The notes under the pieces: model-generated
Seen by the model: only the letters and a program-made list of their open reading frames with translations
The model's database searches: none
What the model was told of the DNA's origin: nothing
Made by a program: the position numbers and the translations under genes
Shown here: positions 53,485 to 61,854 of the stretch, in pieces
How positions within the stretch are numbered: the first letter of the stretch is position 1
Layout: the number at the start of each line of letters is the position of its first letter
Assembly (NCBI RefSeq): GCF_040500475.1
Contig: NZ_CP159358.1
Span: 2,232,001-2,296,000 of the forward strand
Reading direction: 5' to 3'
Source: Bacillus sp. Bos-x628
GTDB taxonomy: Bacteria; Bacillota; Bacilli; Bacillales; Bacillaceae
Length of the DNA stretch: 64,000 nt

Positions 53485-55158
53485 CAATCCTTTGATTTTT
53501 AACTCATCGACTGGAAGGAAGATTTCACCCGTATCTGTGTATTTGATCTTCACTTGGTCACCTTCTTTTAAGTAAATCACAAGAGGTTCTTTTTCAGATG
53601 ACATCGTGTAGTTTTTCCCATCGCCTAATAGGAACGTCACCGTTGTATAATCACCGGTCTTTTCTTTATACACACGTTTGACTTTGCCAGTGGCGTCTTT
53701 CTTTTCTTGTTTAGATGAGCCGTTTACTGTGCCACCGCTTTTTTGAAGGGCTGTTTTATAGGCTCTCAGTGCTTCGTTCGGTGTCGAAGCGTAGGCGGCG
53801 ATTTCAGGGTTTGCTGCTGAGACAATAAAGTAGTTTTGCAGGAACCCGTTTGAATCGAGAACAGGTGTGAGCCAGCTAGCTTCCCCATAGAAATTATAAA
53901 GAATTGGCATGCGACCTTTCCATTTCTTCTCAATAAAGCGTTTCTCAATTATTTGCTGAGCACCTTGGGAATCCATGTAGGACTCTTCGAGATTCCCAGT
54001 ATAATAGGTGGCTTTTCCTGTCCGAGCATTTGTCAGTGCATACCCGAGCATGGAATCAACGCCCTCTTTTGGGCTGGTGAAATCAGTAAAGTAATACATG
54101 TCTCCATTTGAATCAAACACTGGACTCACATTGGCTTCTGTTCCCTCGTCCGAAGGTAATTTGACATCTGATTTTCCAAAGAGACTATTCCAGAATCCGT
54201 GGACATAGTTTCCGAAATAACTGTTTTGCAGGCTGACAGCCTCTGGTGAAACAGCACCATCAATAAAAGCGGGTACTTGATCTAAAGAATACCGTTTGGT
54301 GGCACCGGTTTTTGCATCTACGACAACCACGCCTGAAGCTTTAAAGCCGTTTCTTGCAGAAATGAAATCGCCATAAGTTTGAATGTAATATGGCTTCCCG
54401 TCGTCATTGATTTCAAGCTGAGTCTTTCCATAGAAAATCAAATCTGGATATTGGAGACGAATATGCCGCTCAATTTCTTTGTTGAAATAGGATGAAGGTG
54501 TATAGACCATTTCTGTTTTCACAAACTTTGGATTGGCAGATGAATCTGTTGCACTTAATGTAAAGTAACCTGGCGTACTACCTGATCTGATCCATTTAAA
54601 GAAATCTGAGAATTCAACTGGTGCGATGTAAACATACTCCCCATTTACCTTCTGAATTTGCAAGTTTCCAAGTTCATAATAGCTCGTGTTCGGTACCTGC
54701 CCGAATGATTTCTTCATCTTATTACGAGCAAATTGCGGGGGAACACTTGCAGGTGTTTCTGTCTCATCAAATGCTTTAATTTCCACTTTTTGGTCCATTT
54801 TGGAGACCTCAAACTTCTCATTCGCATTGAATAGAAAAGCTGTTGCCATATAAGCACCGAGTAGCAAAAGGATCAGAAACAAAATCCCTTTGATTTTCCG
54901 TTCTAATCCTACTGAAAAAAAGGCTCCTACCGCCGTCACAACAAGTCCTATCAGCCATAGTGATGAGAGGTTCCGGTCTAAATTAGTGATGTAATAGAAA
55001 CCAAAAATCCCGATGATAAAAATCAATGCGAGGCCTGCAATCCAACCGAGCGGTACTTGATTTTCTGCACCTTTCTTTCTCACAATCAATCGAAGAGGCG
55101 TGATCAGGAGGGTCAAGACAATACCGATCACAACCGAAAATAACAAAATATATCCCAC
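53482..55158 (-). CDS. Large membrane-anchored protein of unknown function
   Basis: 558 residues from GTG 55158, 8 bases behind AAAGGAG (an in-frame upstream extension has no RBS). Four hydrophobic helices in the first 130 residues, then an extracytoplasmic domain of about 420 residues. This contains YFTLSATDSSANPKFVKTEM and GVVVVDAKTGATKRYSLDQV; the latter resembles PepSY-like segments. A small C-terminal domain (about 500-558) reads like an OB/SH3 fold (VYKEKTGDYTTVTFLLGDGK). I cannot give a function. It seems monocistronic. Confidence 0.72.
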   Translation of the reverse strand: MGYILLFSVVIGIVLTLLITPLRLIVRKKGAENQVPLGWIAGLALIFIIGIFGFYYITNLDRNLSSLWLIGLVVTAVGAFFSVGLERKIKGILFLILLLLGAYMATAFLFNANEKFEVSKMDQKVEIKAFDETETPASVPPQFARNKMKKSFGQVPNTSYYELGNLQIQKVNGEYVYIAPVEFSDFFKWIRSGSTPGYFTLSATDSSANPKFVKTEMVYTPSSYFNKEIERHIRLQYPDLIFYGKTQLEINDDGKPYYIQTYGDFISARNGFKASGVVVVDAKTGATKRYSLDQVPAFIDGAVSPEAVSLQNSYFGNYVHGFWNSLFGKSDVKLPSDEGTEANVSPVFDSNGDMYYFTDFTSPKEGVDSMLGYALTNARTGKATYYTGNLEESYMDSQGAQQIIEKRFIEKKWKGRMPILYNFYGEASWLTPVLDSNGFLQNYFIVSAANPEIAAYASTPNEALRAYKTALQKSGGTVNGSSKQEKKDATGKVKRVYKEKTGDYTTVTFLLGDGKNYTMSSEKEPLVIYLKEGDQVKIKYTDTGEIFLPVDELKIKGL

Positions 55159-55240
55159 AAACAGATCTCCTTTCAAATTAATCACTCTTTTAGTATATAC
55201 GAGTGAGACGGGGAAAAGATTCACCGGATGGAAGGTTCAT

Positions 55241-55651
55241 TTAAATGCCGATCGAGTCGATGGCGGATTGAACATCTTCTTTTAGCTCAAAAAATGTGAG
55301 TCTTTGTTCGATTTTTTCTATTAAGGCGTCAATGGCTTCACCTGACATATGGGTTTGGATCTCCCTTTTATGTTGATACACGTTGACCAGAAGTTCATCG
55401 ATCAGATCTAACATTTCTTCCGCTTCTTGGCGGTCTTCTGCAAATTCATTTTGAAGCTGATGCCGGATGGCTCTGATCAGCGCTGTTTTCTGTTCTTCTT
55501 TGATCTTTGCTTTCAAAGCAGCCAGCTCTGCTGGTGTCATGTCTTCCGTGTTAAAGTTTGCTTTTGAGAAGATGGAGCTTGATGTATGCGTATCTGTCAT
55601 TCTTTGCAAAAAACGATCTGCATCTGTTGGTTGTTTTTTTGAAAATTCCAT
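55241..55651 (-). CDS. Helical partner protein of the lipase-like gene
   Basis: 136 residues, ATG behind TAAGGAGTA, 12 bases after the lipase-like gene. Apart from the first 35 disordered residues it is almost entirely helical and acidic (LAALKAKIKEEQKTALIRAI, EDRQEAEEMLDLIDELLVNV). No signal peptide. Small helical proteins encoded beside LXG and reverse-LXG toxins serve as targeting partners for the type VII secretion system. That role is suggested here by gene order and fold only. Confidence 0.6.
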   Translation of the reverse strand: MEFSKKQPTDADRFLQRMTDTHTSSSIFSKANFNTEDMTPAELAALKAKIKEEQKTALIRAIRHQLQNEFAEDRQEAEEMLDLIDELLVNVYQHKREIQTHMSGEAIDALIEKIEQRLTFFELKEDVQSAIDSIGI

Positions 55652-55663
55652 TTGTCGTACTCC

Positions 55664-57151
55664 TTAAGAAATACCCATATTCTTGGCTAGGGCTGTATCT
55701 GCATCGTGGTATTGTTTTCCTAGCTGGCTCATATCATCTGATAGTGAATCCATCCACCTTTTTATATTCATCGCGCTATCAATCGCTGTATCATGCTTTT
55801 TGACTGAATAGAACTCATTCTCAAGACCCTCTGTTTTTAAATGGCGAATCACGGCATCCACATCTGAAGCCGTCAGCTCGTCATACGAACCAAAGCCCAC
55901 AATTTGTTTGTATCTCGAGCGAACCCGCTCTACAGATTGCTCCACTTTGTCATCGAGTTTTTCAATTTTACGAATGATTTGCTGCATATGGTGCTCGGCA
56001 TATGTCGAGAATTTATGCCCTGTGTTCATGAGGACATGCGACTTGATTAAAATTGCCACCACACTATGCGGGTGAACATTCGACTGACTCAACTGATTCA
56101 ACATGGCCGTGGTGAGAGAAGGATTTTTTCTCAACATATCATCAATGGTTTGAACGGAGCCATCTGACGAAAATGAATACCGGTCTAAGCCATGGCTGCC
56201 AGCGAGGGCTTCAAGGAATAAATTGGCATCCAGTGAAGGATTCACACTCATTGCTCGATTGAGGAGATTTTTCATAAATTGGACGGCTTTTGAGGAGTCC
56301 TCGGAGTAATCGACGCCTTCAGGTAAAGCGGCATCATACATCACTTTCACACGACCGATTTCTGTTGTATGTCGATTTAAAAGAGAAAGCCCGTCATTGA
56401 GATTGATATATTCTGTTAATCTACTGCGGTAATCACCTTTTAAGGCTTTGGCTTGTAGGCCATCCGGTAGATTGGGGTAAATATTCGGATTCTCAAAGGT
56501 AACCCCGCCTTTAATAAAATCATTTTTGACAAGAACATAGGACGCATTCGACCCGCCAAGTGAATGCCCTGTCACATACATCTTCGCATTCGGCATTTTC
56601 TTATGGATCTCTTTCGCATATCGATCCGCCTGCACCATTTGATTCTCTGCGCCGTGTTCAAAGGGGATATTTTTAATCAAATACTTTGTATCCGAAATCA
56701 ACCAATCCTGTACAACCTCATTTGTATAGGTCGTTGTCCCTGTCGTCACCTTCGTCGTGACGTCCTTTGACGTCTGTGACTGACTAAAAGGAGGCAACTT
56801 TGTCAAAATGGTAGAAAGAAGATCATCTGACTCTTTTTTTCCATGTTTTTTAATGGTATCTTTATATTGGCCTGCGCCGATCGGTTCTGAACCACGGTAG
56901 GCGATGACGGCGTTTTTGATTTTGGTGAGGTCTCTTCCGCCATCGGAGCGTTCGAAATCTTCTTCCGATACAAGGGTTAGTGCGTTTAGACCTTTTTTTG
57001 TTTCTTGGTGGTCAACGACATATATTATTTTACCATTTTTCAAGTGTATATCTTTAGAATTTTCATAGTTGAAGATATCATAAGATGCTGATGATATTTC
57101 ATTATATTCTTTATCGCTAAGTTGATTAATTGAAGTTATTTTGGTCAACAT
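55664..57151 (-). CDS. Lipase-domain protein, possible type VII secretion toxin
   Basis: 495 residues, ATG behind CAGGAGTG. Residues about 1-250 are an alpha/beta hydrolase of the class-3 lipase/DUF2974 kind, with the nucleophile elbow VTGHSLGGSNAS (Ser about 196) and a preceding IAYRGSEP oxyanion strand. The C-terminal third (about 390-495) is helical, ending MNIKRWMDSLSDDMSQLGKQ then YHDADTALAKNM, similar to LXG/WXG-type export helices. A lipase in front of an export-type helical domain is the arrangement of the reverse-domain lipase toxin TslA of S. aureus. There is no signal peptide. Partner and immunity candidates lie on both sides. It could also be a cytoplasmic lipase. Confidence 0.65.
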   Translation of the reverse strand: MLTKITSINQLSDKEYNEISSASYDIFNYENSKDIHLKNGKIIYVVDHQETKKGLNALTLVSEEDFERSDGGRDLTKIKNAVIAYRGSEPIGAGQYKDTIKKHGKKESDDLLSTILTKLPPFSQSQTSKDVTTKVTTGTTTYTNEVVQDWLISDTKYLIKNIPFEHGAENQMVQADRYAKEIHKKMPNAKMYVTGHSLGGSNASYVLVKNDFIKGGVTFENPNIYPNLPDGLQAKALKGDYRSRLTEYINLNDGLSLLNRHTTEIGRVKVMYDAALPEGVDYSEDSSKAVQFMKNLLNRAMSVNPSLDANLFLEALAGSHGLDRYSFSSDGSVQTIDDMLRKNPSLTTAMLNQLSQSNVHPHSVVAILIKSHVLMNTGHKFSTYAEHHMQQIIRKIEKLDDKVEQSVERVRSRYKQIVGFGSYDELTASDVDAVIRHLKTEGLENEFYSVKKHDTAIDSAMNIKRWMDSLSDDMSQLGKQYHDADTALAKNMGIS

Positions 57152-57265
57152 TTACACTCCTGTAATAATTATCATGTATATTATAAGATATTGTATGGTA
57201 AATATCTATAAAAAAGAGGTATAAAAAACCTATCGAGTAAATCTTTAAAAGGTGGGGTATTTTTT

Positions 57266-57769
57266 GTGAAAAACACATTTAAAGTTGTACTAATTGTTTT
57301 GATTACTACCGTTGTTATTCTAGTAATATCACTTATTTTTCAAAAAGATAAAGAAAAAAAATCGGATGAATCAGGAGGTGAAACAATCGTGCAAGAGAAG
57401 AACGATCTAGAAAAGGCAGAAGAATTCGCAGAAGAAATGAAACCGAAAGTAGAAGAACGTTTACATAAAATAGATATTCACGACTTTATTAAAACCATTA
57501 CGTTCGATAAGGGAGTAAACGTTAATCCAATGGGCTATATAATAATTAGAGGGTATATTAATGGTAAGCCAGAAAAGTATGATTTCTCTGCATCATTAGA
57601 ATATCGATCTAAGGAAGTAGGTACAATGACTTTTTCTTCTGAATTATCTTATCGATTTAAAGACTGGGATAAATTTAAAGATGAGCCTGAACTAAAGGAA
57701 AACTATCTTAAAAGACTCTCTAAAAAAGAACGTGAACAGTATCTTAAGGATATTGGAGAAAAAGAGTAA
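57266..57769 (+). CDS. Membrane-anchored immunity candidate (copy 1)
   Basis: 167 residues, GTG 57266 behind AAAAGGTGGGG. One N-terminal membrane helix (about 7-25), no Cys, a charged linker (QEKNDLEKAEEFAEEMKPKV), and an extracytoplasmic domain with FIKTITFDKGVNVNPMGYII then IRGYINGKPEKYDFSASLEY. The fold resembles DUF1433-type Firmicute proteins (tentative). It is divergent from the lipase-like gene, and a decayed second copy follows. Duplicated membrane-anchored genes next to a toxin are typical of immunity arrays, and a surface domain would suit a lipase acting on the membrane. Confidence 0.62.
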   Translation: MKNTFKVVLIVLITTVVILVISLIFQKDKEKKSDESGGETIVQEKNDLEKAEEFAEEMKPKVEERLHKIDIHDFIKTITFDKGVNVNPMGYIIIRGYINGKPEKYDFSASLEYRSKEVGTMTFSSELSYRFKDWDKFKDEPELKENYLKRLSKKEREQYLKDIGEKE

Positions 57770-57771
57770 AG

Positions 57772-57796
57772 CAGGTACTCACCTACCTGTTTTTTA
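57772..57796 (+). terminator. Terminator after immunity copy 1
   Basis: CAGGTA (57772-57777) pairs with TACCTG (57784-57789) and is followed by seven T. Confidence 0.85.
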
Positions 57797-57829
57797 TTTT
57801 TCATTAATAAAAAGGCGGCAGCGGTAGAG

Positions 57830-58122
57830 ATGAAAAATACAATACTTGTATCTGAATTGGTTGTGATCATCCTTCTCTCAGTGACTTCATTAATCATTCA
57901 GCACAATAAGCAAAGTCAATCGAATGATGCGGTGCAAGAAAAAAGCGATCAAGAAAAAGCAGAAGAGTTCGCAGAGAAGATGAAGCCAAAAATATTCCAA
58001 TGGGATATGTAACAGTTGATGGTTATATAAATGGTGAGCCGGAGATAAAAGAAAACTACCTTAATAGACTCTCTGAAAAAGAACGAGAACAGTATCTAAA
58101 AGACATCGGCGAAAAAGAGTAA
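57830..58122 (+). pseudogene. Decayed second copy of the immunity candidate
   Basis: ATG 57830 opens a membrane helix and NDAVQEKSDQEKAEEFAEKM, parallel to copy 1. The frame then breaks at 'MKPK'. The remaining text, MGYVTVDGYINGEPE and ENYLNRLSEKEREQYLKDIG, is in another frame and lacks most of the domain (about 85 residues deleted). The last 80 bases are clearly similar to those of copy 1, so this is a tandem duplicate that has decayed. Confidence 0.8.
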
Positions 58123-58219
58123 AACAAACGTCTAAAAGATATTTATTCCCTAAATGGATGACAGAGGGATATGCTATCATTCCCCTAACAACACTTTCAA
58201 ATAAGGGAGAGATTCAGCC

Positions 58220-59155
58220 ATGGCAAATACAAAGAAATTGATCTTGGATGTAGACACTGGCATAGATGATGCCATCGGAATTTTACTGGCAGTAAAAAGT
58301 CATCAGTTTCATATATTAGGTGTGACGACTGTTTGCGGAAATGTGTCTGTAGATGCCGCTACACTGAATACATGTAAAGTGCTTGAATTGGTAGAGGCAG
58401 TCGATATTCCTGTTGTAAAAGGTTCGGCAACACCTCTTTTGAGAGCGCCACATTATGAGCACCAGGTGCATGGAGAGGATGGAATTGGCGGTGCTTTAAA
58501 GGATGTCTATCCTAAAAAAACGGCAGATGATGGCTTCGCTCCTGACTTCATCATAGATCAGGTGCTTCAGCATCCGAAACAGGTCACTCTTGTGTTAACA
58601 GGACCTTTAACGAATCTAGCACTTGCAGTAAAAAAATGTCCGGAACTTATTCATCATGTCAAAGAAGTGATTTTTATGGGGGGAGTTGTGCAAGGACAGG
58701 GAAACGTGACACCTGTTGCTGAGTTCAATACATATGCAGACCCAGAAGCTGCTAAAGTGGTGCTGGAAGCTGGTTTTCCATCATTGACACAGGTTGGACT
58801 AGACGTCACGAGACAGGTTCTGCTAACGGATGAGCGGATTAATGCCATCACAAATGAGACATTAGCCAATTACATAAGAGAGAGTACTGAGCTTTACCGT
58901 CGGCGGTATTTTGAACGGAACGGCGTATGGGCCTGTGCAATGCATGATCCGCTTGCTGTTAGTCTTGCCATTGATAAACAATTGGTGAAAACGGAGGCTT
59001 TCCATGTAAAAGTCGAGACGAAGAGTGAGTTCTGCGACGGTCAGATGATATGTGACTTTCAGCATCAATGGGAGAAAGAGCGCAATGTTCAAGTTTGTAT
59101 GGATGTAGATCCTGATGCTTTCTTTGAGCTATTAATACATGTTTTGAATTCATAG
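58220..59155 (+). CDS. Inosine-uridine-preferring nucleoside hydrolase
   Basis: 311 residues, full family length. The metal-binding motif ILDVDTGIDDAIGILLAVKS (about 8-27) and the HD in WACAMHDPLAVSLAI (about 240-254) are the hallmark residues. It cleaves ribonucleosides to ribose and base. ATG behind AAGGGAGAG. It is followed by its own terminator and then the gluconate cassette, so no operon link is evident. Confidence 0.92.
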   Translation: MANTKKLILDVDTGIDDAIGILLAVKSHQFHILGVTTVCGNVSVDAATLNTCKVLELVEAVDIPVVKGSATPLLRAPHYEHQVHGEDGIGGALKDVYPKKTADDGFAPDFIIDQVLQHPKQVTLVLTGPLTNLALAVKKCPELIHHVKEVIFMGGVVQGQGNVTPVAEFNTYADPEAAKVVLEAGFPSLTQVGLDVTRQVLLTDERINAITNETLANYIRESTELYRRRYFERNGVWACAMHDPLAVSLAIDKQLVKTEAFHVKVETKSEFCDGQMICDFQHQWEKERNVQVCMDVDPDAFFELLIHVLNS

Positions 59156-59187
59156 AAAAGAAGTCTGTGCAAACAGGCTTCTTTTCT
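59154..59187 (+). terminator. Terminator after the nucleoside hydrolase
   Basis: AGAAAAGAAG (59154-59163) with CTTCTTTTCT (59178-59187), plus inner CTGT/ACAG: a long perfect stem overlapping the stop codon. Confidence 0.85.
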
Positions 59188-59246
59188 ATAAGATGGGAGT
59201 ATGAGGAAATGTATACGTTCACAATTATGATAAAGGAGTGAATGAA

Positions 59247-60104
59247 TTGGCTTCTGTCAGTTTAAGTAGTATTGAGAAAATTCGGGCAGCAAGCAGAGGA
59301 TTGTCGCCGAAGTTAAAAGCAATTGCGGAACATATTACGAGTGAGCCACGCGACATCATCCACCTGTCCATTGTAGAGCTAGCGAAAAAAACTGCGAGCT
59401 CAGAAGCGACGATCTTTCGTCTCTGTAAAAGACTTGGATTTGAGGGTTATCAAGATTTGAAGATTGCTATTGCCCAGGAAATAGATCAAATAAAGCCTGA
59501 TTATGTGGATGAAGAGATGAGTCTTGATGATGATACAGCTATTTTTATGCAAAAAGTATTTCAAGCAAATATATCTGCTTTGAAGGATAGTTTTCAGTTA
59601 TTGAATCCTGAGGATGTAGAAAAAGCCATTCAATTGATTCATCGTGCAGATCGAATAGAGTTTTATGGGAGCGGTGGGTCTGGCCTCATTGCGACAGATG
59701 CTTTTCATAAATTTATGAGGACTGGCATCAATTGTATCGTTCATACGGATTCTCATTTTCAAGTGATGTCCGCAGGTCTACTTGATCAAAACAGTACAGT
59801 CATCGGTATCTCTCATTCTGGTAGAAACAAGGACTTACTCGATGCAATGAAAATAGCCAAACAAAAAGGAGCCAAAGCCATTGGCATTACAAGCTATCAG
59901 CGTTCACCATTGAGCCAGCTCGTAGATGTGACCCTTTATACATCGACTCAAGAAACTGCTTTTCGAACGGAAGCGATGTCTGCAAGACTTGCCCAGCTCA
60001 CTGTCATCGATGTCCTTTATTTTGCACTTGCGCATTTAAGACAGGAAGAAACATTAACAAACTTAAAGCAAATGAGAGAAACAATTTCTCAAAAAAGAGT
60101 GTAA
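59247..60104 (+). CDS. RpiR/MurR-family regulator of the gluconate genes
   Basis: 285 residues from TTG 59247, 8 bases behind AAGGAG. N-terminal HTH (about 1-75: IHLSIVELAKKTASSEATIF then RLCKRLGFEGYQ) and a C-terminal SIS phosphosugar-binding domain (RIEFYGSGGSGLIATDAFHK, and VIGISHSGRNKDLLDAMKIA). It probably senses 6-phosphogluconate or gluconate and represses gntK/gntP. In B. subtilis this job is done by a GntR-family protein, so the regulator type differs here. Confidence 0.85.
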   Translation: MASVSLSSIEKIRAASRGLSPKLKAIAEHITSEPRDIIHLSIVELAKKTASSEATIFRLCKRLGFEGYQDLKIAIAQEIDQIKPDYVDEEMSLDDDTAIFMQKVFQANISALKDSFQLLNPEDVEKAIQLIHRADRIEFYGSGGSGLIATDAFHKFMRTGINCIVHTDSHFQVMSAGLLDQNSTVIGISHSGRNKDLLDAMKIAKQKGAKAIGITSYQRSPLSQLVDVTLYTSTQETAFRTEAMSARLAQLTVIDVLYFALAHLRQEETLTNLKQMRETISQKRV

Positions 60105-60172
60105 TATTTTAAAAAAAAAATTTTTCTTATAGTGAAAAAAGCTGATGTGGTAACGATTTTGAGGTTTTGGAT

Positions 60173-60185
60173 GAAAATAATTTTC
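60173..60185. promoter_or_regulatory. RpiR-type operator upstream of gntK
   Basis: GAAAATAATTTTC, a perfect 13-base inverted repeat 11 bases upstream of the gntK -35 box. A GAAA-spacer-TTTC palindrome is the usual type for RpiR/MurR regulators. A weaker GAAAAA / TTTTTC pair lies at about 60110-60140. Confidence 0.55.
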
Positions 60186-60195
60186 TTTTCAATCA

Positions 60196-60224
60196 TTGAA
60201 TGTCAAAAAAAATATTCCTATAAT
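60196..60224 (+). promoter_or_regulatory. Sigma-A promoter of gntKP
   Basis: TTGAAT (60196-60201), 17 bases, TATAAT (60219-60224). Confidence 0.75.
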
Positions 60225-60285
60225 GGGATTTAACAGGGGTCAACACTTCAAATCTATTTCAAATCAATGATTGGGCGTGATACAG

Positions 60286-61830
60286 ATGAATGGAAACCAG
60301 GCGGTAATTGGTTTGGATATTGGAACAACAAGTACAAAGGCGGTTCTGTTTGGGTCGCGAGGGAAAGTGATATCAAAGCACTCGGTTCATTATGACCTCA
60401 TTCAGCCACAGCCAGCATGGGCTGAGCAGGATCCTGAACAGATAATGGAGGCGGTGATTGCCAGCGTAAGGGGTGCCTTGACGAAAGCAAAATTTGATGC
60501 AAAACATGTCATAGGCGTTGGAATGAGTACGGCGATGCATTCTTTAATTGTGATGGATCAGTATGGAAAAGCTTTAACGAATAGTATCATTTGGGCGGAT
60601 AATAGAAGTGCTGAACAAGCGAAGCGTATCAACACAGATATGAATGGCTTCCACATTTATAAAAGAACAGGTACACCGATCCATCCAATGTCACCGCTTT
60701 CAAAAATATTATGGATAAAGGAAACGTTACCTGCACTGTTTCAACAGGCAGCGAAGTTTATTTCTATTAAGGAATATATTCTCTATCATTTCTTTGGTCA
60801 GTATGTCGTGGATTATTCAATCGCATCGGCGACAGGTCTGTTTCGTTTGAAAACGCTTCAATGGGATGAGGAAGCACTTCGCATTGCTGGGATTCATGCA
60901 AATCAGTTATCTGAACTTGTTCCAACAACCCATCAACTTAGAGGACTTCAACCAGAGATTGCATTGCGGATGGGGATTTCAGAGGACACGCCATTTGTGG
61001 TCGGTGCGAATGATGGTGTTCTAGCAAATCTCGGTGTAGGCGCAATTGGTAAGGGGGAAGTGGCGGTCACAATCGGTACAAGCGGAGCTGTCCGCACAGT
61101 TGTGGATCAGCCGGTGACAGATGAACAATCAAGAACGTTTTGTTATGCACTGACAGACAAGCATTGGGTCGTTGGAGGACCAACCAATAATGGCGGTATC
61201 ATGCTGAGGTGGCTAAAAGATGAATTCGCATCATCTGAAGTAGAGGTCGCAAAGCGTCTTGGTGTGGATCCTTATGATCTGATGATTGATATTGCTGAAA
61301 AGGTTCCTGCCGGTTCAGAGGGGCTACTGTTTTTGCCATTTTTAACAGGTGAGCGTGCTCCGTATTGGAATCCAAATGCGAGAGGCACATTTTTTGGTAT
61401 CAGTCTTCAGCATAAGCGAGAACATTTTATACGAGCAGTGTTAGAAGGCGTGATGATGAGTGTCTTCTCAATCGGCGTCGCATTAAGAGATTTGACAGGA
61501 CCAGCAAAGGATGTGCGAGCTTCGGGTGGATTTGCGAGGTCTTCGCTGTGGCGGCAAATTTTAGCGGATATGATGGGAAGGGAAGTACTTGTGCCAGAAA
61601 GTTATGAGGCTTCGGCGTTTGGGGCTGCCGTCTTAGCCCTTCATAGTTTAGGTCATATGGAAGAGATTGAAGAAGTTCAAGATTGGATTCGGATATCTGC
61701 TCGCCATGAACCGGATATGAAGAGCAGTGAGACGTACATAGAGCTATTTTATTTGTATGAACGTTTGTATGACAAACTGAAGGGTGAATTTGATGTCATT
61801 AGTGCGTTTCAATTAAAGCAAGACCGTTAA
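60286..61830 (+). CDS. gntK: Gluconokinase GntK, FGGY family
   Basis: 514 residues from ATG 60286 (MNGNQAVIGLDIGTTSTKAV); a longer TTG start at 60271 has no better RBS. FGGY sugar-kinase motifs: phosphate 1 IGLDIGTTSTKAVLFG, substrate site IIWADNRSAEQA, and the adenosine motif RASGGFARSSLWRQILADMM near residue 413. It phosphorylates gluconate to 6-phosphogluconate. It is 24 bases upstream of gntP and behind a divergent-type operator, in an RpiR-gntK-gntP cassette. Confidence 0.92.
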   Translation: MNGNQAVIGLDIGTTSTKAVLFGSRGKVISKHSVHYDLIQPQPAWAEQDPEQIMEAVIASVRGALTKAKFDAKHVIGVGMSTAMHSLIVMDQYGKALTNSIIWADNRSAEQAKRINTDMNGFHIYKRTGTPIHPMSPLSKILWIKETLPALFQQAAKFISIKEYILYHFFGQYVVDYSIASATGLFRLKTLQWDEEALRIAGIHANQLSELVPTTHQLRGLQPEIALRMGISEDTPFVVGANDGVLANLGVGAIGKGEVAVTIGTSGAVRTVVDQPVTDEQSRTFCYALTDKHWVVGGPTNNGGIMLRWLKDEFASSEVEVAKRLGVDPYDLMIDIAEKVPAGSEGLLFLPFLTGERAPYWNPNARGTFFGISLQHKREHFIRAVLEGVMMSVFSIGVALRDLTGPAKDVRASGGFARSSLWRQILADMMGREVLVPESYEASAFGAAVLALHSLGHMEEIEEVQDWIRISARHEPDMKSSETYIELFYLYERLYDKLKGEFDVISAFQLKQDR

Positions 61831-61854
61831 ACATCAGGGAGAAGGTGGGAGAGC

